Numbered from the stretch's first letter, positions 53,687 to 63,985 are shown. The stretch: DNA of 64,000 nucleotides from Bacteroidaceae bacterium (GCA_017559845.1 JAFYQQ010000020.1:18416-82415), one strand, 5' to 3'. The notes: generated by a model not told the origin, from the sequence alone. Numbers and translations: made by a program.

Positions 53687-55207
53687 ATGGCAAAGAAAGC
53701 ACTTTTGATGATCCTGGACGGATGGGGCGTAGGCGCTCACGGCAAGGGAGACGTTATCTTCAACACCCCCACTCCCAATATGGACCGTTTGCAACAGGAA
53801 AATCCTTGTAGCGAACTGCTCGCCAGCGGCGAAAATGTGGGTCTGCCCGACGGACAGATGGGCAACTCGGAGGTGGGACACCTCAACATCGGAGCCGGCC
53901 GTATCGTTTATCAGGACTTGGTTAAGATTAACCGTGCCTGCGCAGACGGCAGCATCATGCAGAACCCCGAGATTGTTGCAGCTTATGAATATGCCAAAGC
54001 CAACGGAAAGAATGTCCACCTGATGGGACTCACCAGCGACGGTGGTGTGCACAGCAGCCTGGAACATCTGTTCACGCTGATTGACATTTCCGGCAAGTAC
54101 GATATCAAACAGACCTTTGTACACTGTTTCATGGACGGTCGCGACACCGACCCCAAGAGCGGAAAGGGATTCATTGAAGAACTCACCGCCAAATGCGCAC
54201 AGGTTCCCGGAGCTGCAATTGCCAGCATTGTGGGACGCTTCTACGCAATGGACCGCGACAAGCGTTGGGAACGTGTGAAGGAAGCCTACGACCTGTTGGT
54301 AAACGGACAGGGCAAGGACACTGCCGACATGGTAGCCGCCATGCAGGAAAGCTATGACGAGGGCGTTACTGACGAGTTCGTTAAGCCCATCCACAACAGC
54401 ACCGTGGACGGAAGCATCAAGGAAGGCGATGTGGTGATCTTCTTCAACTACCGCAACGACCGCGCAAAGGAACTCACCATCGTACTCACCCAGCAGGATA
54501 TGCCCGAACAGGGAATGCAAACCATCCCCGGCCTGCACTATTGCTGCATGACTCCCTATGACGCCAGCTTCACCGGCGTACACATCCTGTTCCCCAAGGA
54601 GAACGTAATGAATACCCTGGGCGAATACATCAGCAGCAAGGGTCTGAAGCAGCTCCACACCGCAGAAACCGAAAAGTATGCCCACGTTACCTTCTTCTTC
54701 AATGGCGGACGCGAGACTCCCTACGAAGGCGAAGAGCGCATCCTGGTGGCCAGCCCCAAGGTTGCCACTTACGACCTCAAGCCCGAGATGAGCGCATACG
54801 AAGTAAAGGACAAGCTGGTGGCAGCCATCAAAGAAGACAAGTACGACTTCATCGTGGTTAACTTTGCCAACGGCGACATGGTGGGCCACACCGGCATCTA
54901 CGAAGCCATTGAAAAGGCTGTAAAGGCTGTTGACGATTGCGTAGGCGAGGTTGTGGACGCAGCCAGCGCAACCGGTTACGAAACCATCATCATCGCCGAC
55001 CACGGCAATGCAGACAACGCCATCAACGCGGACGGCAGCGCCAACACCGCCCACTCGCTCAACCCCGTACCCTTCATCTATGTAACAGAGAACAAGGCCG
55101 CAACCGTTGAGAACGGAGTACTTGCCGACGTGGCTCCCAGCATCCTGCACATTATGGGACTGTCACAGCCTGCCGAGATGACCGGTAAGAACCTGATTAA
55201 GGACTGA
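53687..55207 (+). CDS. gpmI: 2,3-bisphosphoglycerate-independent phosphoglycerate mutase
   Basis: A 506-residue dimetal enzyme of glycolysis and gluconeogenesis, alkaline phosphatase superfamily. The start [16 protein letters not shown] carries the first metal Asp, and the catalytic Ser is in [17 protein letters not shown] (Ser about 63). The substrate-binding [11 protein letters not shown] (near 145) and the second metal site [10 protein letters not shown] (near 437, with His) are present. I use ATG 53687; the frame stays open for 40 codons upstream, but a consensus promoter lies inside that extension and the family starts here. Strong bias for C-ending codons marks high expression. Confidence 0.97.
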   Translation: MAKKALLMILDGWGVGAHGKGDVIFNTPTPNMDRLQQENPCSELLASGENVGLPDGQMGNSEVGHLNIGAGRIVYQDLVKINRACADGSIMQNPEIVAAYEYAKANGKNVHLMGLTSDGGVHSSLEHLFTLIDISGKYDIKQTFVHCFMDGRDTDPKSGKGFIEELTAKCAQVPGAAIASIVGRFYAMDRDKRWERVKEAYDLLVNGQGKDTADMVAAMQESYDEGVTDEFVKPIHNSTVDGSIKEGDVVIFFNYRNDRAKELTIVLTQQDMPEQGMQTIPGLHYCCMTPYDASFTGVHILFPKENVMNTLGEYISSKGLKQLHTAETEKYAHVTFFFNGGRETPYEGEERILVASPKVATYDLKPEMSAYEVKDKLVAAIKEDKYDFIVVNFANGDMVGHTGIYEAIEKAVKAVDDCVGEVVDAASATGYETIIIADHGNADNAINADGSANTAHSLNPVPFIYVTENKAATVENGVLADVAPSILHIMGLSQPAEMTGKNLIKD

Positions 55208-55238
55208 TGAATGTTCACACCTTATTATAATATATAAT

Positions 55239-55901
55239 ATGGACGTAAAGATAGAAGAGAGCTGGAAGACACAGCTCTCTTCTCAGTTTGAGCAGCCCTA
55301 CTTCCAACAACTGGTACAGTTTGTGCGTGCGGAATATGCCGCCGGAACCTGCTACCCTCCGGGCAGCCTCATCTTCAATGCCTTTCATGCCACACCCTTT
55401 GAGAATGTAAAAGTGGTCATACTGGGACAGGACCCCTATCACGATGAGGGTCAGGCCCACGGCCTATGCTTTTCGGTAAATGACGGCGTGGCCTTCCCCC
55501 CTTCCCTTCAAAACATCTTCAAGGAGATCCAACAGGAGACCGGTGCGCCCATCCCGGCCAGCGGCAACCTCACCCGTTGGGCACATCAGGGCGTGCTGTT
55601 GCTCAACTCCCTGCTCACCGTCCGTGCCCACCAGGCCGGCAGCCATCAGGGACACGGCTGGGAACAGTTCACCGATGCCGTCATCAGCCGGCTGAACGAA
55701 GGCCGCGAGCATCTGGTCTTCCTGCTGTGGGGTTCCTATGCCATCAAGAAAGGCGCCCTCATCGACCGCACACGCCATCTGGTCCTTACCAGTGCCCATC
55801 CCAGCCCCCTCAGCAGTTACCGGGGATTCTTCGGTAACCGCCATTTCATTTTGTGTAACGAATATCTGATTCAACATGGCAAACAACCCATCCTTTGGTA
55901 A
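55239..55901 (+). CDS. ung: Uracil-DNA glycosylase
   Basis: A 220-residue family 1 UDG that removes uracil from DNA. The water-activating loop [22 protein letters not shown] (near residues 50-71) and the DNA-intercalation loop [15 protein letters not shown] (near 187-201) are intact, as is [17 protein letters not shown]. It starts 31 nt after gpmI and overlaps the next gene by 26 nt if that gene's first ATG is used. Confidence 0.98.
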   Translation: MDVKIEESWKTQLSSQFEQPYFQQLVQFVRAEYAAGTCYPPGSLIFNAFHATPFENVKVVILGQDPYHDEGQAHGLCFSVNDGVAFPPSLQNIFKEIQQETGAPIPASGNLTRWAHQGVLLLNSLLTVRAHQAGSHQGHGWEQFTDAVISRLNEGREHLVFLLWGSYAIKKGALIDRTRHLVLTSAHPSPLSSYRGFFGNRHFILCNEYLIQHGKQPILW

Positions 55902-56523
55902 TATCCTGATGGTGGACGATGTCATCGTCCACCTTGACGTTGTAACCGAGTATTTCTGCTGCGACCTTGAGGCATGCAAAGGCCGGTGCTGCATTGAAGG
56001 CGATGCCGGTGCGCCCGTCACCATGGAAGAGGTGGCGGAAATAGAGAATGTCCTTGACACCGTATGGCCGCAGCTCAGCGCTTCGGCCCAAGCCGAGATT
56101 GACAAGAACGGCGTTTCGTATGTAGATGAGGAAGGCGACCTTGTTACCAGTATCGTGAACGGAAAGGACTGCGTCTTCACCTGCTACCGCGACCTTCCGC
56201 TTTCCGACGGACGTACGGCACACAACTGTTGCCTTTGTGCCCTTGAAAGCGCTTTCCGCGAGGGCAAGACAAAATGGTCCAAGCCCATAAGCTGTTACCT
56301 CTACCCCGTCCGCGAGAAAAAGCTGGGCGCAATGGTGGGACTGAACTACCACCGCTGGGACGTATGCCAGGAGGCAGTGGAACTAGGCACGCGACTGAAG
56401 ATGCCGGTGTACAAGTTCCTGCGCGACCCGCTGGTGCGCCGTTTTGGCGAAGAATGGTATGCAGAATTGGAGGCAACCGTGGAAGAAATGAAGCGCCAAG
56501 GCATGCTGGACGGCAAGGAATAG
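55876..56523 (+). CDS. DUF3109 family cysteine-rich protein
   Basis: A 215-residue soluble protein of DUF3109, related to the YkgJ cysteine cluster family. Conserved cysteines are in [21 protein letters not shown] (about residues 28-48), [22 protein letters not shown] and DVCQEA, enough for a metal or Fe-S site. Function is unknown. The first ATG (55876) overlaps ung by 26 nt; ATG 55909 ([12 protein letters not shown]) lies 7 nt after the ung stop and matches where I recall relatives starting, so it may be the real start (204 residues). Confidence 0.9.
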   Translation: MANNPSFGNILMVDDVIVHLDVVTEYFCCDLEACKGRCCIEGDAGAPVTMEEVAEIENVLDTVWPQLSASAQAEIDKNGVSYVDEEGDLVTSIVNGKDCVFTCYRDLPLSDGRTAHNCCLCALESAFREGKTKWSKPISCYLYPVREKKLGAMVGLNYHRWDVCQEAVELGTRLKMPVYKFLRDPLVRRFGEEWYAELEATVEEMKRQGMLDGKE

Positions 56524-56563
56524 GCACATTGCAGAAAAGAAAAAGTTAAATTTACGGAAAACC

Positions 56564-56594
56564 TTGTCGGTTGGACGAATAATATGTATCTTTG
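56564..56594 (+). promoter_or_regulatory. Promoter of the first M60-like gene
   Basis: TTG at 56564-56566 and TATCTTTG at 56587-56594 are 20 nt apart, 29 nt before the ATG. Confidence 0.75.
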
Positions 56595-56623
56595 TTGCGA
56601 AAGTAAAAGAAAAATATAAATAA

Positions 56624-59600
56624 ATGAAAACAAATTACTTGAAGAAGTTTTACAGAGCGCTGCTGACCGTAATGCTGTTTGGTGCGGCAGCCAACCTGTG
56701 GGCACAGAGCGAAGTGAACGTGGAGAAGGCCGGAACGCTTTCTTCCTTGTTACCCACCAGTGAAAAACAGCTGAAGGTGAAAGGTTCCATCAACGGATCG
56801 GACGTGAAGTACCTGCGCGAACTGATTACCAAGGGAACCGTAACGCAGCTGGACCTGTCTGAAGCGAAAATCGTTTCGGGAGGTGTGGCTTATTACGAGA
56901 GCTACAAGACCGAGAACGACGTTATCGGCGAAAAGATGTTTTTCGAGTGTGCAAAGCTGCGCTCCATCGAACTCCCCACCACGGTGACAGCTATCCTGTC
57001 CAATGCATTTGCAAGAAGCGGCCTGCAGAAAGTGGACATCCCCAACAGCGTTTCGCGTCTGGGCGGTGATGCCTTTGCCTATTGCAGTTCGTTGGGCACT
57101 GTGGTCATTGGCCGCCGAGTTGCCAAGTTGGACCAAGGCGTGTTCTACAGCTCAAGCGTAAGCAAAGTATATGCAAAACCCATTACACCTCCTTCAACAC
57201 CGGCATATTTCTTCTCCTCAAACCCAAGGATTTATGTCTATTCAGAGGTATTGGCCGACTATAAGAATTCGGACTGGAAGAAGTATGGTACAATCTACGG
57301 CAACCTGGAGGCCACTTATCCCCAGGAAGCGGATTCCAGCACAGTGGTGAACAACCTGTGCGGAACGTACTTTGAAGATGCAGCCTGCACACAGCTGAAG
57401 GCCGAATTCAAGGCAATGACCGATGAGGACCTGACAAAGGCGATGACCGAAGGAGGCATGCCTTCCTTCATGGTGGATATTGCCATCAAACTGAAGAATG
57501 AGAATTGGGGAACATACGAAAAGGACTTCCGCATCCACAGCTACAAGGCATACAGCGACGCCAACTACTGGAACGACAAGATGATGAGTTCCGGCGGTTC
57601 GTACATGGGTAACCCCACCGGTATATACAGCAAGGACAATGCTCCCATCTATGTATTTGTAGACCAGGACATCCCATCGGATGCTACACTCTATCTGGCC
57701 GGATGCGTGGGCGACGACCTTATCTCCAACGCAAAAAGCGGAACAAAGCTAAAGAAAGGATTGAACATCGTGGACGGTTCGAAAGATGCGCTTTATTATG
57801 TTGTCTATACGGCCGACACCCAATCGAAGACCAAGAAAGTCAGCGAGTGGCCCGAAATGAAGATCCACATCCAGGGTGGTGTGGTAAACGGCTATTATGA
57901 CATCAGCCGCCACAAGAGTTCGGACTACAAGGCCCTGCTGAATAGAGCTACCCACAACATCTTTACCGTAAAGGGAGAACAGTCGCTGTTCAACTTCAAG
58001 AGAGCAAGCTACTCACAGGTGTGGCCCGACAACATTGACCGCAGTATCTGCTGGTTTGACAGCATGGCCGTTTGGCAGAAGGAACTTATGGGATACAGTG
58101 CCTCTGTGGTTTCGGGAAAACGTGCCGCAGCTCCGCATTGTCTGACAGGCGGAGAGGACATCTTCCCCACCTATTACAACAACCCCAACTTTGCCATCCA
58201 GGGCAACGAGAACAGTGCAGGATATGCCAATTCATCCTCTTACCGCACCTGCTACAACTCTGTGGAGTGTATCAGAAACTCGTTTGACGTGAACCGTTAT
58301 GAACACGACGAATGGTGCGTGGGACACGAGGTGGGCCACAACAACCAGAAGGCCATCAACCTGGAAGGTGGAACAGAGGTTTCAAACAACCTGTTCTCCA
58401 ATGTATGCCGCTTCCTTACCGGAGTATGCACCTCATCAGGAGAAACGTTGGCCGAATCCATGTATGAATACCCCCGCAACCTGCCGTATTCCAAGCGTAA
58501 CATAAACGGCATGTTGCGTATGTACTACCAGCTTTACCTGTATTATCACCAGGGACAACGCAACACCTCATTCTATCCCGAACTGTTCAAGGCTCTGCGC
58601 GAAGACCCGCTGGTACTGTGGGGGAGCAACACAAACACCAGTTCACTGAAGTTTGTGCGTACGGTGTGCAAGATTGCCAACGAAGACCTTACCGATTTCT
58701 TTGAGGCATGGGGTTTCTTTGAAACCTGTAGTAACCTGAGCATCGAGGACTATGGCCAGCACAAAATGACAGCACGCCTTCTTGACATTAACAAAACGAA
58801 GGCCGAGATTGCCAAGTATCCCCGCAAGAACCGCGAGATCCTGTTCATTGAGGACCGCGTGGACTATGTGCTGACCAACGGTTTCTTCACAACCGCCGGC
58901 AAGAAGCGCCGCAACTCAGAATTGGTGGGCCAATGCGGCGATCTGGGACAATATACCGATTATATGCCCGACGCCGAAATCAAGCGTTCTTCTTATACTT
59001 ATGTGCAGTCCGACTCGATGTACGCCATGTCGGGAACCGGTGGTGTGGGCTTTATCATGCTGACCAAGGACAGCGTACTGCGCTATGCTGCCAACTCACT
59101 GAACTTCTGCATTCCCTCTGCCGTTGAGGACGACTTTACCATCTACTCGGTTGATGCAGACGGAACATTGCACGAGGTCGTGAAGTCAGGCGACGCCACT
59201 GAGATTGTGAACCTGACACAAGCCGGAACACTGGCCGACTCGTTGTCTGCCAACGCCATCAAGGCCATCATCAGTGGTCCCATCAACGGTACCGACGTCA
59301 AGTATCTGCGCCAGTTGGTGGACGAAGGCAGTCTGCAGAACATTGACCTCTCTGCCGCAAAGATTGTTTCCGGCGGCGACAAATACTATGAATCATACCG
59401 CACTTCAATCAACGTCATTGGCAGCAAGATGTTCTACAACTGCAAGAACCTCATCTCAATCCGCCTGCCCGAAACCACGACCAAGATTGACGCGAACGCC
59501 TTTGCCAACAGCGGTCTGCGCGAAATCGTGATCCCCGATGCAGTAACCACCGTGGGAGGAGACGCCTTTGCCTACTGTCCGCAGCTCTCACAAGTTGTGA

Positions 59601-59956
59601 TTGGCAGCAAGGTGAGAACCATGGCCCAGGGCGTATTCTACAGTTCGTCTGTCAAAGAAGCCTTTGTAAAGGTTAAGACTCCGCCAACGATTTCGTCTTA
59701 CCTCTTCTCCAGCAATCCCATCATCCATGTATATGCTTCATCCTACACAAGGTTCAAATCTTCTTCATGGAACGGATTCGGAACGCTAGTGGGCGACCTG
59801 GACGACTATCATAACATTACATCAATACAACTTCCAGAAGCCAATACCGGCAAAAAGGATGCTCCCATCTACGACCTCTACGGCCGCCGCGTGAACCGCC
59901 TGCTCCCTGCCACCATCTATGTGCAGAACGGAAAGAAGTTCATCACCGCACCCTGA
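56624..59956 (+). CDS. M60-like (enhancin-type) metallopeptidase bracketed by leucine-rich repeats, copy 1
   Basis: A 1110-residue secreted protein (signal peptide about residues 1-28). Residues about 30-235 are BspA/LRR_5-type repeats (LRSIELPTTVTAILSNAFARSGLQKVDIP pattern). The centre is an M60-like peptidase domain with a gluzincin motif WCVGHEVGHNNQ (His 568, Glu 569, His 572) followed by Glu residues at 581 and 585 that could be the third zinc ligand. Residues about 885-1070 repeat the N-terminal leucine-rich module. The tail APIYDLYGRRVNRLLPATIYVQNGKK is a C-terminal sorting-type sequence. M60-like enzymes of gut Bacteroidales cleave O-glycosylated mucins; that substrate is inferred by family. 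A paralogue of the same length follows. Confidence 0.92.
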   Translation: MKTNYLKKFYRALLTVMLFGAAANLWAQSEVNVEKAGTLSSLLPTSEKQLKVKGSINGSDVKYLRELITKGTVTQLDLSEAKIVSGGVAYYESYKTENDVIGEKMFFECAKLRSIELPTTVTAILSNAFARSGLQKVDIPNSVSRLGGDAFAYCSSLGTVVIGRRVAKLDQGVFYSSSVSKVYAKPITPPSTPAYFFSSNPRIYVYSEVLADYKNSDWKKYGTIYGNLEATYPQEADSSTVVNNLCGTYFEDAACTQLKAEFKAMTDEDLTKAMTEGGMPSFMVDIAIKLKNENWGTYEKDFRIHSYKAYSDANYWNDKMMSSGGSYMGNPTGIYSKDNAPIYVFVDQDIPSDATLYLAGCVGDDLISNAKSGTKLKKGLNIVDGSKDALYYVVYTADTQSKTKKVSEWPEMKIHIQGGVVNGYYDISRHKSSDYKALLNRATHNIFTVKGEQSLFNFKRASYSQVWPDNIDRSICWFDSMAVWQKELMGYSASVVSGKRAAAPHCLTGGEDIFPTYYNNPNFAIQGNENSAGYANSSSYRTCYNSVECIRNSFDVNRYEHDEWCVGHEVGHNNQKAINLEGGTEVSNNLFSNVCRFLTGVCTSSGETLAESMYEYPRNLPYSKRNINGMLRMYYQLYLYYHQGQRNTSFYPELFKALREDPLVLWGSNTNTSSLKFVRTVCKIANEDLTDFFEAWGFFETCSNLSIEDYGQHKMTARLLDINKTKAEIAKYPRKNREILFIEDRVDYVLTNGFFTTAGKKRRNSELVGQCGDLGQYTDYMPDAEIKRSSYTYVQSDSMYAMSGTGGVGFIMLTKDSVLRYAANSLNFCIPSAVEDDFTIYSVDADGTLHEVVKSGDATEIVNLTQAGTLADSLSANAIKAIISGPINGTDVKYLRQLVDEGSLQNIDLSAAKIVSGGDKYYESYRTSINVIGSKMFYNCKNLISIRLPETTTKIDANAFANSGLREIVIPDAVTTVGGDAFAYCPQLSQVVIGSKVRTMAQGVFYSSSVKEAFVKVKTPPTISSYLFSSNPIIHVYASSYTRFKSSSWNGFGTLVGDLDDYHNITSIQLPEANTGKKDAPIYDLYGRRVNRLLPATIYVQNGKKFITAP

Positions 59957-59987
59957 TTCACGCAAGAATACATAACTGAATAAGACC

Positions 59988-60030
59988 AAGGGGCTGAATC
60001 CACACAAAGGTTCAGCCCCTTCTCTTCTCC
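59988..60030 (+). terminator. Terminator between the two M60-like genes
   Basis: AAGGGGCTGAA (59988-59998) pairs with TTCAGCCCCTT (60011-60021), loop 12 nt, followed by CTCTTCTCC. It lies 31 nt after the first M60-like stop. Confidence 0.85.
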
Positions 60031-60134
60031 AGCAATCTTGCAAAGACAAACGACCATATTTGACAAGAAGTTCCGTTTTTTGGAAACACCTACTTTATAA
60101 CTGCAACTTTTAGAGGTTAAAAACATCCATTTTC

Positions 60135-60165
60135 TTTGGCCTACAAAAGAGATTCTGTACCTTTG
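60135..60165 (+). promoter_or_regulatory. Promoter of the second M60-like gene
   Basis: TTTG at 60135-60138 and TACCTTTG at 60158-60165 are 19 nt apart, a full consensus match, 31 nt before the ATG. With the terminator just upstream, the two paralogues are separately transcribed. Confidence 0.88.
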
Positions 60166-60196
60166 TTGTCATTATAGGTAAATTAAACAAAATCAC

Positions 60197-63100
60197 ATGA
60201 GAAAGAACTACTTTTCAAACACATTAAAAATGCTGTTGACCATTGTCTTCAGCTGTGTTTTTATGAGTGTATGGGCACAGAGTGAGATCCACGTAGAAAA
60301 GGCGGGTACGCTTCCTTCCTTGTTGCCGACAAGCGAAAGCACACTCAAAATTACCGGTTCCATCAATGGCACCGATGTAAAGCACCTTCGCAAACTCATC
60401 AGTGAAGGAAGTGTAAACTCGTTGGACTTGTCAGGGGTCAGAATCGTAAAAGGTGGTTCTGCTTATGACGGAACCAACAAAACCGAGGACGATATCATCG
60501 GTCCAACCATGTTCAAGAACTTCACAAATCTCCGCAGCGTTGAACTTCCCGCAACCATCACAGCCATTCGTTCCCAGGCTTTTGCCGCAACCGGACTGAA
60601 GGAGGTAGACATTCCCAACACAGTATCCGTATTGGAGGACCACGTCTTTGCCGATTGCAGTTTTCTGAATACGGTTGTCATCGGCAGACGTGTATCCAGA
60701 ATGCACCAGGGTGTTTTCTACAACTCCCCCGTAAAGACAGCATTTGTCAAACCCGAGACACCTCCAACCACATCCCCCTATTACTTTTCCTCAAGCCCCA
60801 CCATTCGTGTCTACACCAGTTCTTTGAAAGACTATAAGCAGAGCGACTGGAATAACTATGGAACCCTTGTAGGCAATCTGGAGAAGTACCATCCCCAGGA
60901 AACAGATTCGAGCGCTATAGTAAATGAGCATTTGGGCACCTACTTCGAAGATGCCGCCTGCACCCAGCTGAAAGCCGAATACCAGGCCATGAGCGATGAG
61001 GAACTCACCAAGGCCATGAGCGAGGGCGGAATGCCTTCTTTCATGATTGAGATTGCCATTAAGGTAAAGAACAATAAGTGGGCTGCATACGAACAGGAAT
61101 TCCGCATTCATAGCTACACAGCCTACAGCGATGCCAACTATTGGAATAAGAAGATGAACAGCAGCGGAGGTTCTTACATGGGCAACCCCACCGGTATCTA
61201 CTGTAATGACCTCAGCCCTCTTTATGTATTTGTGGACTGTGACATACCGGAGAATGCCACACTATACTTTGCCGGATGCAGTGGAAACGACCTCATCAGT
61301 AACGCCAAGTCAGGAAAAAAACTCTCCAAAGGTCTGAATATCGTAGACGGAGCAAAAGGCGCGCTGTACTATGTACTATACACCGCCAACACCGAATCCA
61401 AGACCAAGAAACTGAGCGAATGGCCCGCCATCAAGATTCACATCCAGGGCGGAAAAGTGAACGGATACTACGATTCTTCTCGCCATACCGACAAGGACTA
61501 CCTGGCGCTGCTGAGCAAAGCCTCACACGAATTGTTCACCATCAAGGGCAAGGAGTCGCTTTTCCACTTCCAGCGCAACACCTACAAGCAGGTATGGCCC
61601 AAGAGCATAGACCGCAGCATCTGCTGGTTTGACAGCATGGCTGTGTGGCAAAAGGAGCTCATGGGCATGAGCGAGGCGGTTGTCAATGGAAAGCGTGCGC
61701 ATTACCCCTACTGCATGACCGGTGGTGAGGACATCTTCCCCACCTATTACAACAACCCCAACTTTGCCATCCAGGGCAACGAGTCAGATGGCGGATATGC
61801 CAACTCCTCAACCTACCGTACATGCTACAATTCATTGGGATGTATTGCCAGCTGTCTCGACGTCACACGCCAGGACCACGACGATTGGTGCGTGGGTCAC
61901 GAGGCTGGCCACAACAACCAGGGCGTCATAAACCTGGAGGGCGGAACCGAGAAGTCCAACAACCTCTTTTCCAACTTCTGCCGCTTCCTCACCGGAAACG
62001 TAACCTCTTCGGGCGAAGCATTCTCCAATACCATGTACGAGTATGCCCATGACATTCCCTTTGCCAAACGCGGAGGCCTGATGCGCATGTACTACCAGCT
62101 CTATCTCTACTATCATCTGGGACAGCGCAACACATCCTTCTTCCCCGAACTGTTCAAGGAACTGCGCAGAGATCCCCTTACCGACCATTACAAGAACACG
62201 AACAACAGTTCGCTCAAGTTCGTGCGCAAGGTTTGCGAGATTGCCCAGGAAGACCTCACCGACTTCTTTGAGGCCTGGGGATTCTTTAAATTATGCAGCA
62301 ACCTAAAGATTAGCGACTATGGTAACTATACCATGACCGTAAAGATTTCCGATATCAACCGCACAAAGGCCGCCATTGCCAAGTACCCCCGCAAGAACCG
62401 CGAAATTCTCTTCGTTGAAGACCGTGTGGACTATGTGCCCCGAGAAGGCTACTTCGCGCTGCCCGGCAAGGAACGCCGCGACTCCCATCTGGTGGGCCAG
62501 TGCGGAGACCTGGGTCAGTTTACCGACTACCAGCCCGGAGCAAAGGTTGAACCTTCAAGTTATACCTGCATCCAGTCAGACTCACTCTATGTGATGAACG
62601 GAACCGGCGGTGTTGGCTTCATCATGCTTTCTCCCGATGAGAAACTGCGCTATGCCTCCAACTCACTGAAGTTCTGCATCCCCTCCAGAGTGGAAAACGA
62701 CTACACCATCTATTCTGTAGACGCGGACGGCACGCTGCAGCCCGTAACCATTGGCGGTTCCGGCACCGAGATGGTGAATTTGACCAAGATAGGAACCCTC
62801 GAAGACAGCCTCACCACCAACGCCATCAAGGCCGTCATCAGTGGTCCAATCAACGGAACGGACATCCGCTATATGCGCCAGCTTATCAACGAGAACAACC
62901 TCCAGTCCATCGACCTCACCGATGCCCGCATGGTCAGCGGCGGACTGCCCTTCTTCCAGACCTACAAGGGAGTGTCCAATACAATGGCCAGCCACATGTT
63001 CTATGAATGCAAGAGTCTGGTAAGCGTCCGCATGCCCAATACAATCACCAAGATTGACGCAAAGGCCTTTTCCTACACAGGACTCAGAGAAGTAACCATC

Positions 63101-63529
63101 CCCGAGAAGGTTTCCTCTGTCGGCAACGCCGCCTTTGCCGACTGTCCCCAGCTCAACCGCGTCATCATCGGCTCAAAGGTAAGGAATATGGAACAAGGCG
63201 TGTTCTACAATTCCGCTGTAAAGGAAGCCTTCGTAATGGCAAAGAATCCTCCCACCATAGCCGCCTATCTCTTTAGCAGCAACCCCATCATCCACGTCTA
63301 TGCCAAATCGCTTGCAGCATATAAGGCATCTCCATGGAACGATCTTGGCACTCTGGTGGGCGACCTTGACGATTACGGCCACGTCACATCCGTCGAGCTG
63401 CCCGAGTACAAGCCCCAGGATGTGTTGAAGAACGCTCCGGTTTACGACCTCAACGGCCGTCGTGTAACCGACCTTCTCCTTGCCACCATCTATGTGCAGA
63501 ACGGCAAGAAGTTCATCACCGCTCCATGA
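60197..63529 (+). CDS. M60-like (enhancin-type) metallopeptidase bracketed by leucine-rich repeats, copy 2
   Basis: A 1110-residue paralogue of the preceding gene, of exactly the same length and the same architecture: signal peptide, LRR_5 repeats, M60-like domain with WCVGHEAGHNNQ (His 568, Glu 569, His 572, identical positions), second leucine-rich module and a C-terminal tail APVYDLNGRRVTDLLLATIYVQNGKK. Most of the peptidase domain is identical to copy 1 by eye; differences cluster in the leucine-rich repeats and the residues just before the zinc motif (DVTRQDHDD versus DVNRYEHDE). This fits tandem duplication followed by divergence of the binding parts. It has its own promoter and terminator. 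Confidence 0.92.
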   Translation: MRKNYFSNTLKMLLTIVFSCVFMSVWAQSEIHVEKAGTLPSLLPTSESTLKITGSINGTDVKHLRKLISEGSVNSLDLSGVRIVKGGSAYDGTNKTEDDIIGPTMFKNFTNLRSVELPATITAIRSQAFAATGLKEVDIPNTVSVLEDHVFADCSFLNTVVIGRRVSRMHQGVFYNSPVKTAFVKPETPPTTSPYYFSSSPTIRVYTSSLKDYKQSDWNNYGTLVGNLEKYHPQETDSSAIVNEHLGTYFEDAACTQLKAEYQAMSDEELTKAMSEGGMPSFMIEIAIKVKNNKWAAYEQEFRIHSYTAYSDANYWNKKMNSSGGSYMGNPTGIYCNDLSPLYVFVDCDIPENATLYFAGCSGNDLISNAKSGKKLSKGLNIVDGAKGALYYVLYTANTESKTKKLSEWPAIKIHIQGGKVNGYYDSSRHTDKDYLALLSKASHELFTIKGKESLFHFQRNTYKQVWPKSIDRSICWFDSMAVWQKELMGMSEAVVNGKRAHYPYCMTGGEDIFPTYYNNPNFAIQGNESDGGYANSSTYRTCYNSLGCIASCLDVTRQDHDDWCVGHEAGHNNQGVINLEGGTEKSNNLFSNFCRFLTGNVTSSGEAFSNTMYEYAHDIPFAKRGGLMRMYYQLYLYYHLGQRNTSFFPELFKELRRDPLTDHYKNTNNSSLKFVRKVCEIAQEDLTDFFEAWGFFKLCSNLKISDYGNYTMTVKISDINRTKAAIAKYPRKNREILFVEDRVDYVPREGYFALPGKERRDSHLVGQCGDLGQFTDYQPGAKVEPSSYTCIQSDSLYVMNGTGGVGFIMLSPDEKLRYASNSLKFCIPSRVENDYTIYSVDADGTLQPVTIGGSGTEMVNLTKIGTLEDSLTTNAIKAVISGPINGTDIRYMRQLINENNLQSIDLTDARMVSGGLPFFQTYKGVSNTMASHMFYECKSLVSVRMPNTITKIDAKAFSYTGLREVTIPEKVSSVGNAAFADCPQLNRVIIGSKVRNMEQGVFYNSAVKEAFVMAKNPPTIAAYLFSSNPIIHVYAKSLAAYKASPWNDLGTLVGDLDDYGHVTSVELPEYKPQDVLKNAPVYDLNGRRVTDLLLATIYVQNGKKFITAP

Positions 63530-63561
63530 GTGATGAGCGGTGAGTTGTGAGTTGTGAGCCG
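63528..63561 (+). repeat. 7-bp tandem repeat overlapping the M60 stop codon
   Basis: Degenerate 7-bp units GAGTGAT, GAGCGGT, GAGTTGT, GAGTTGT, GAGCCG, starting inside the stop codon. The same family occurs in the other orientation at 20136-20170 and 63684-63780. Confidence 0.7.
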
Positions 63562-63585
63562 TTTAGAAGACGGGAATATCAATAG

Positions 63586-63617
63586 GAGGGTGTGTCAAAA
63601 TAGGCACATCCTCTTTT
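63586..63617 (+). terminator. Terminator after the second M60-like gene
   Basis: GAGGGTGTGTC (63586-63596) pairs with GGCACATCCTC (63603-63613) with two G-U pairs, loop 6 nt, followed by TTTT. Confidence 0.75.
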
Positions 63618-63683
63618 AATAATATCCATATAAATGGCGTCTGGAAGACGAGAATCGGCAACGTAGATTTATCAAGCGATATT

Positions 63684-63780
63684 CGTTCAACGCTCATCGC
63701 TCATCGTTCAACGTTCAACGTTCACCGCTCATCGCTCACCGCTCATCGTTCACCGTTCACCGTTCACCGCTTATCGCCCA
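63684..63780 (+). repeat. 7-bp tandem repeat CGYTCAN, about 14 units
   Basis: About fourteen consecutive degenerate heptamers (CGTTCAA, CGCTCAT, CGTTCAC, CGCTCAC and so on; the last two are CGCTTAT and CGCCCA). No gene is seen in 63530-64000. Confidence 0.8.
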
Positions 63781-63903
63781 TTGTCAAACATTTTTACTTT
63801 TGTCCACAAACCGCATATTGGTTTCAAAATGAACAAAAATCGCTTAAAACAGTTCAAAATCAAACCTAAATAGTCGTCCTATTTTGCCCTACTGCGAAAT
63901 TTT

Positions 63904-63985
63904 GATTTTCCAACTGAGAAAAAATAATTTTCCAACTGGGAAATAAAAATTTTCCAACTGGGCACTTTCGACTTTCCAGCTGGAT
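63904..63985 (-). repeat. 22-bp-pitch array G (word CCAACTG x4), inverse of array C
   Basis: CCAACTG begins at 63910, 63932 and 63954, with CCAGCTG at 63976, exactly 22 bp apart, separated by A/T-rich sequence. It is the reverse complement of the CAGTTGG array at 26536-26608. Confidence 0.85.

Noticed and set aside
53657..55150. 497-codon open frame on the minus strand over gpmI
   Set aside because: It is the shadow of a strongly codon-biased gene (C-ending codons leave the reverse frame open); it has no recognisable domain and gpmI is certain.
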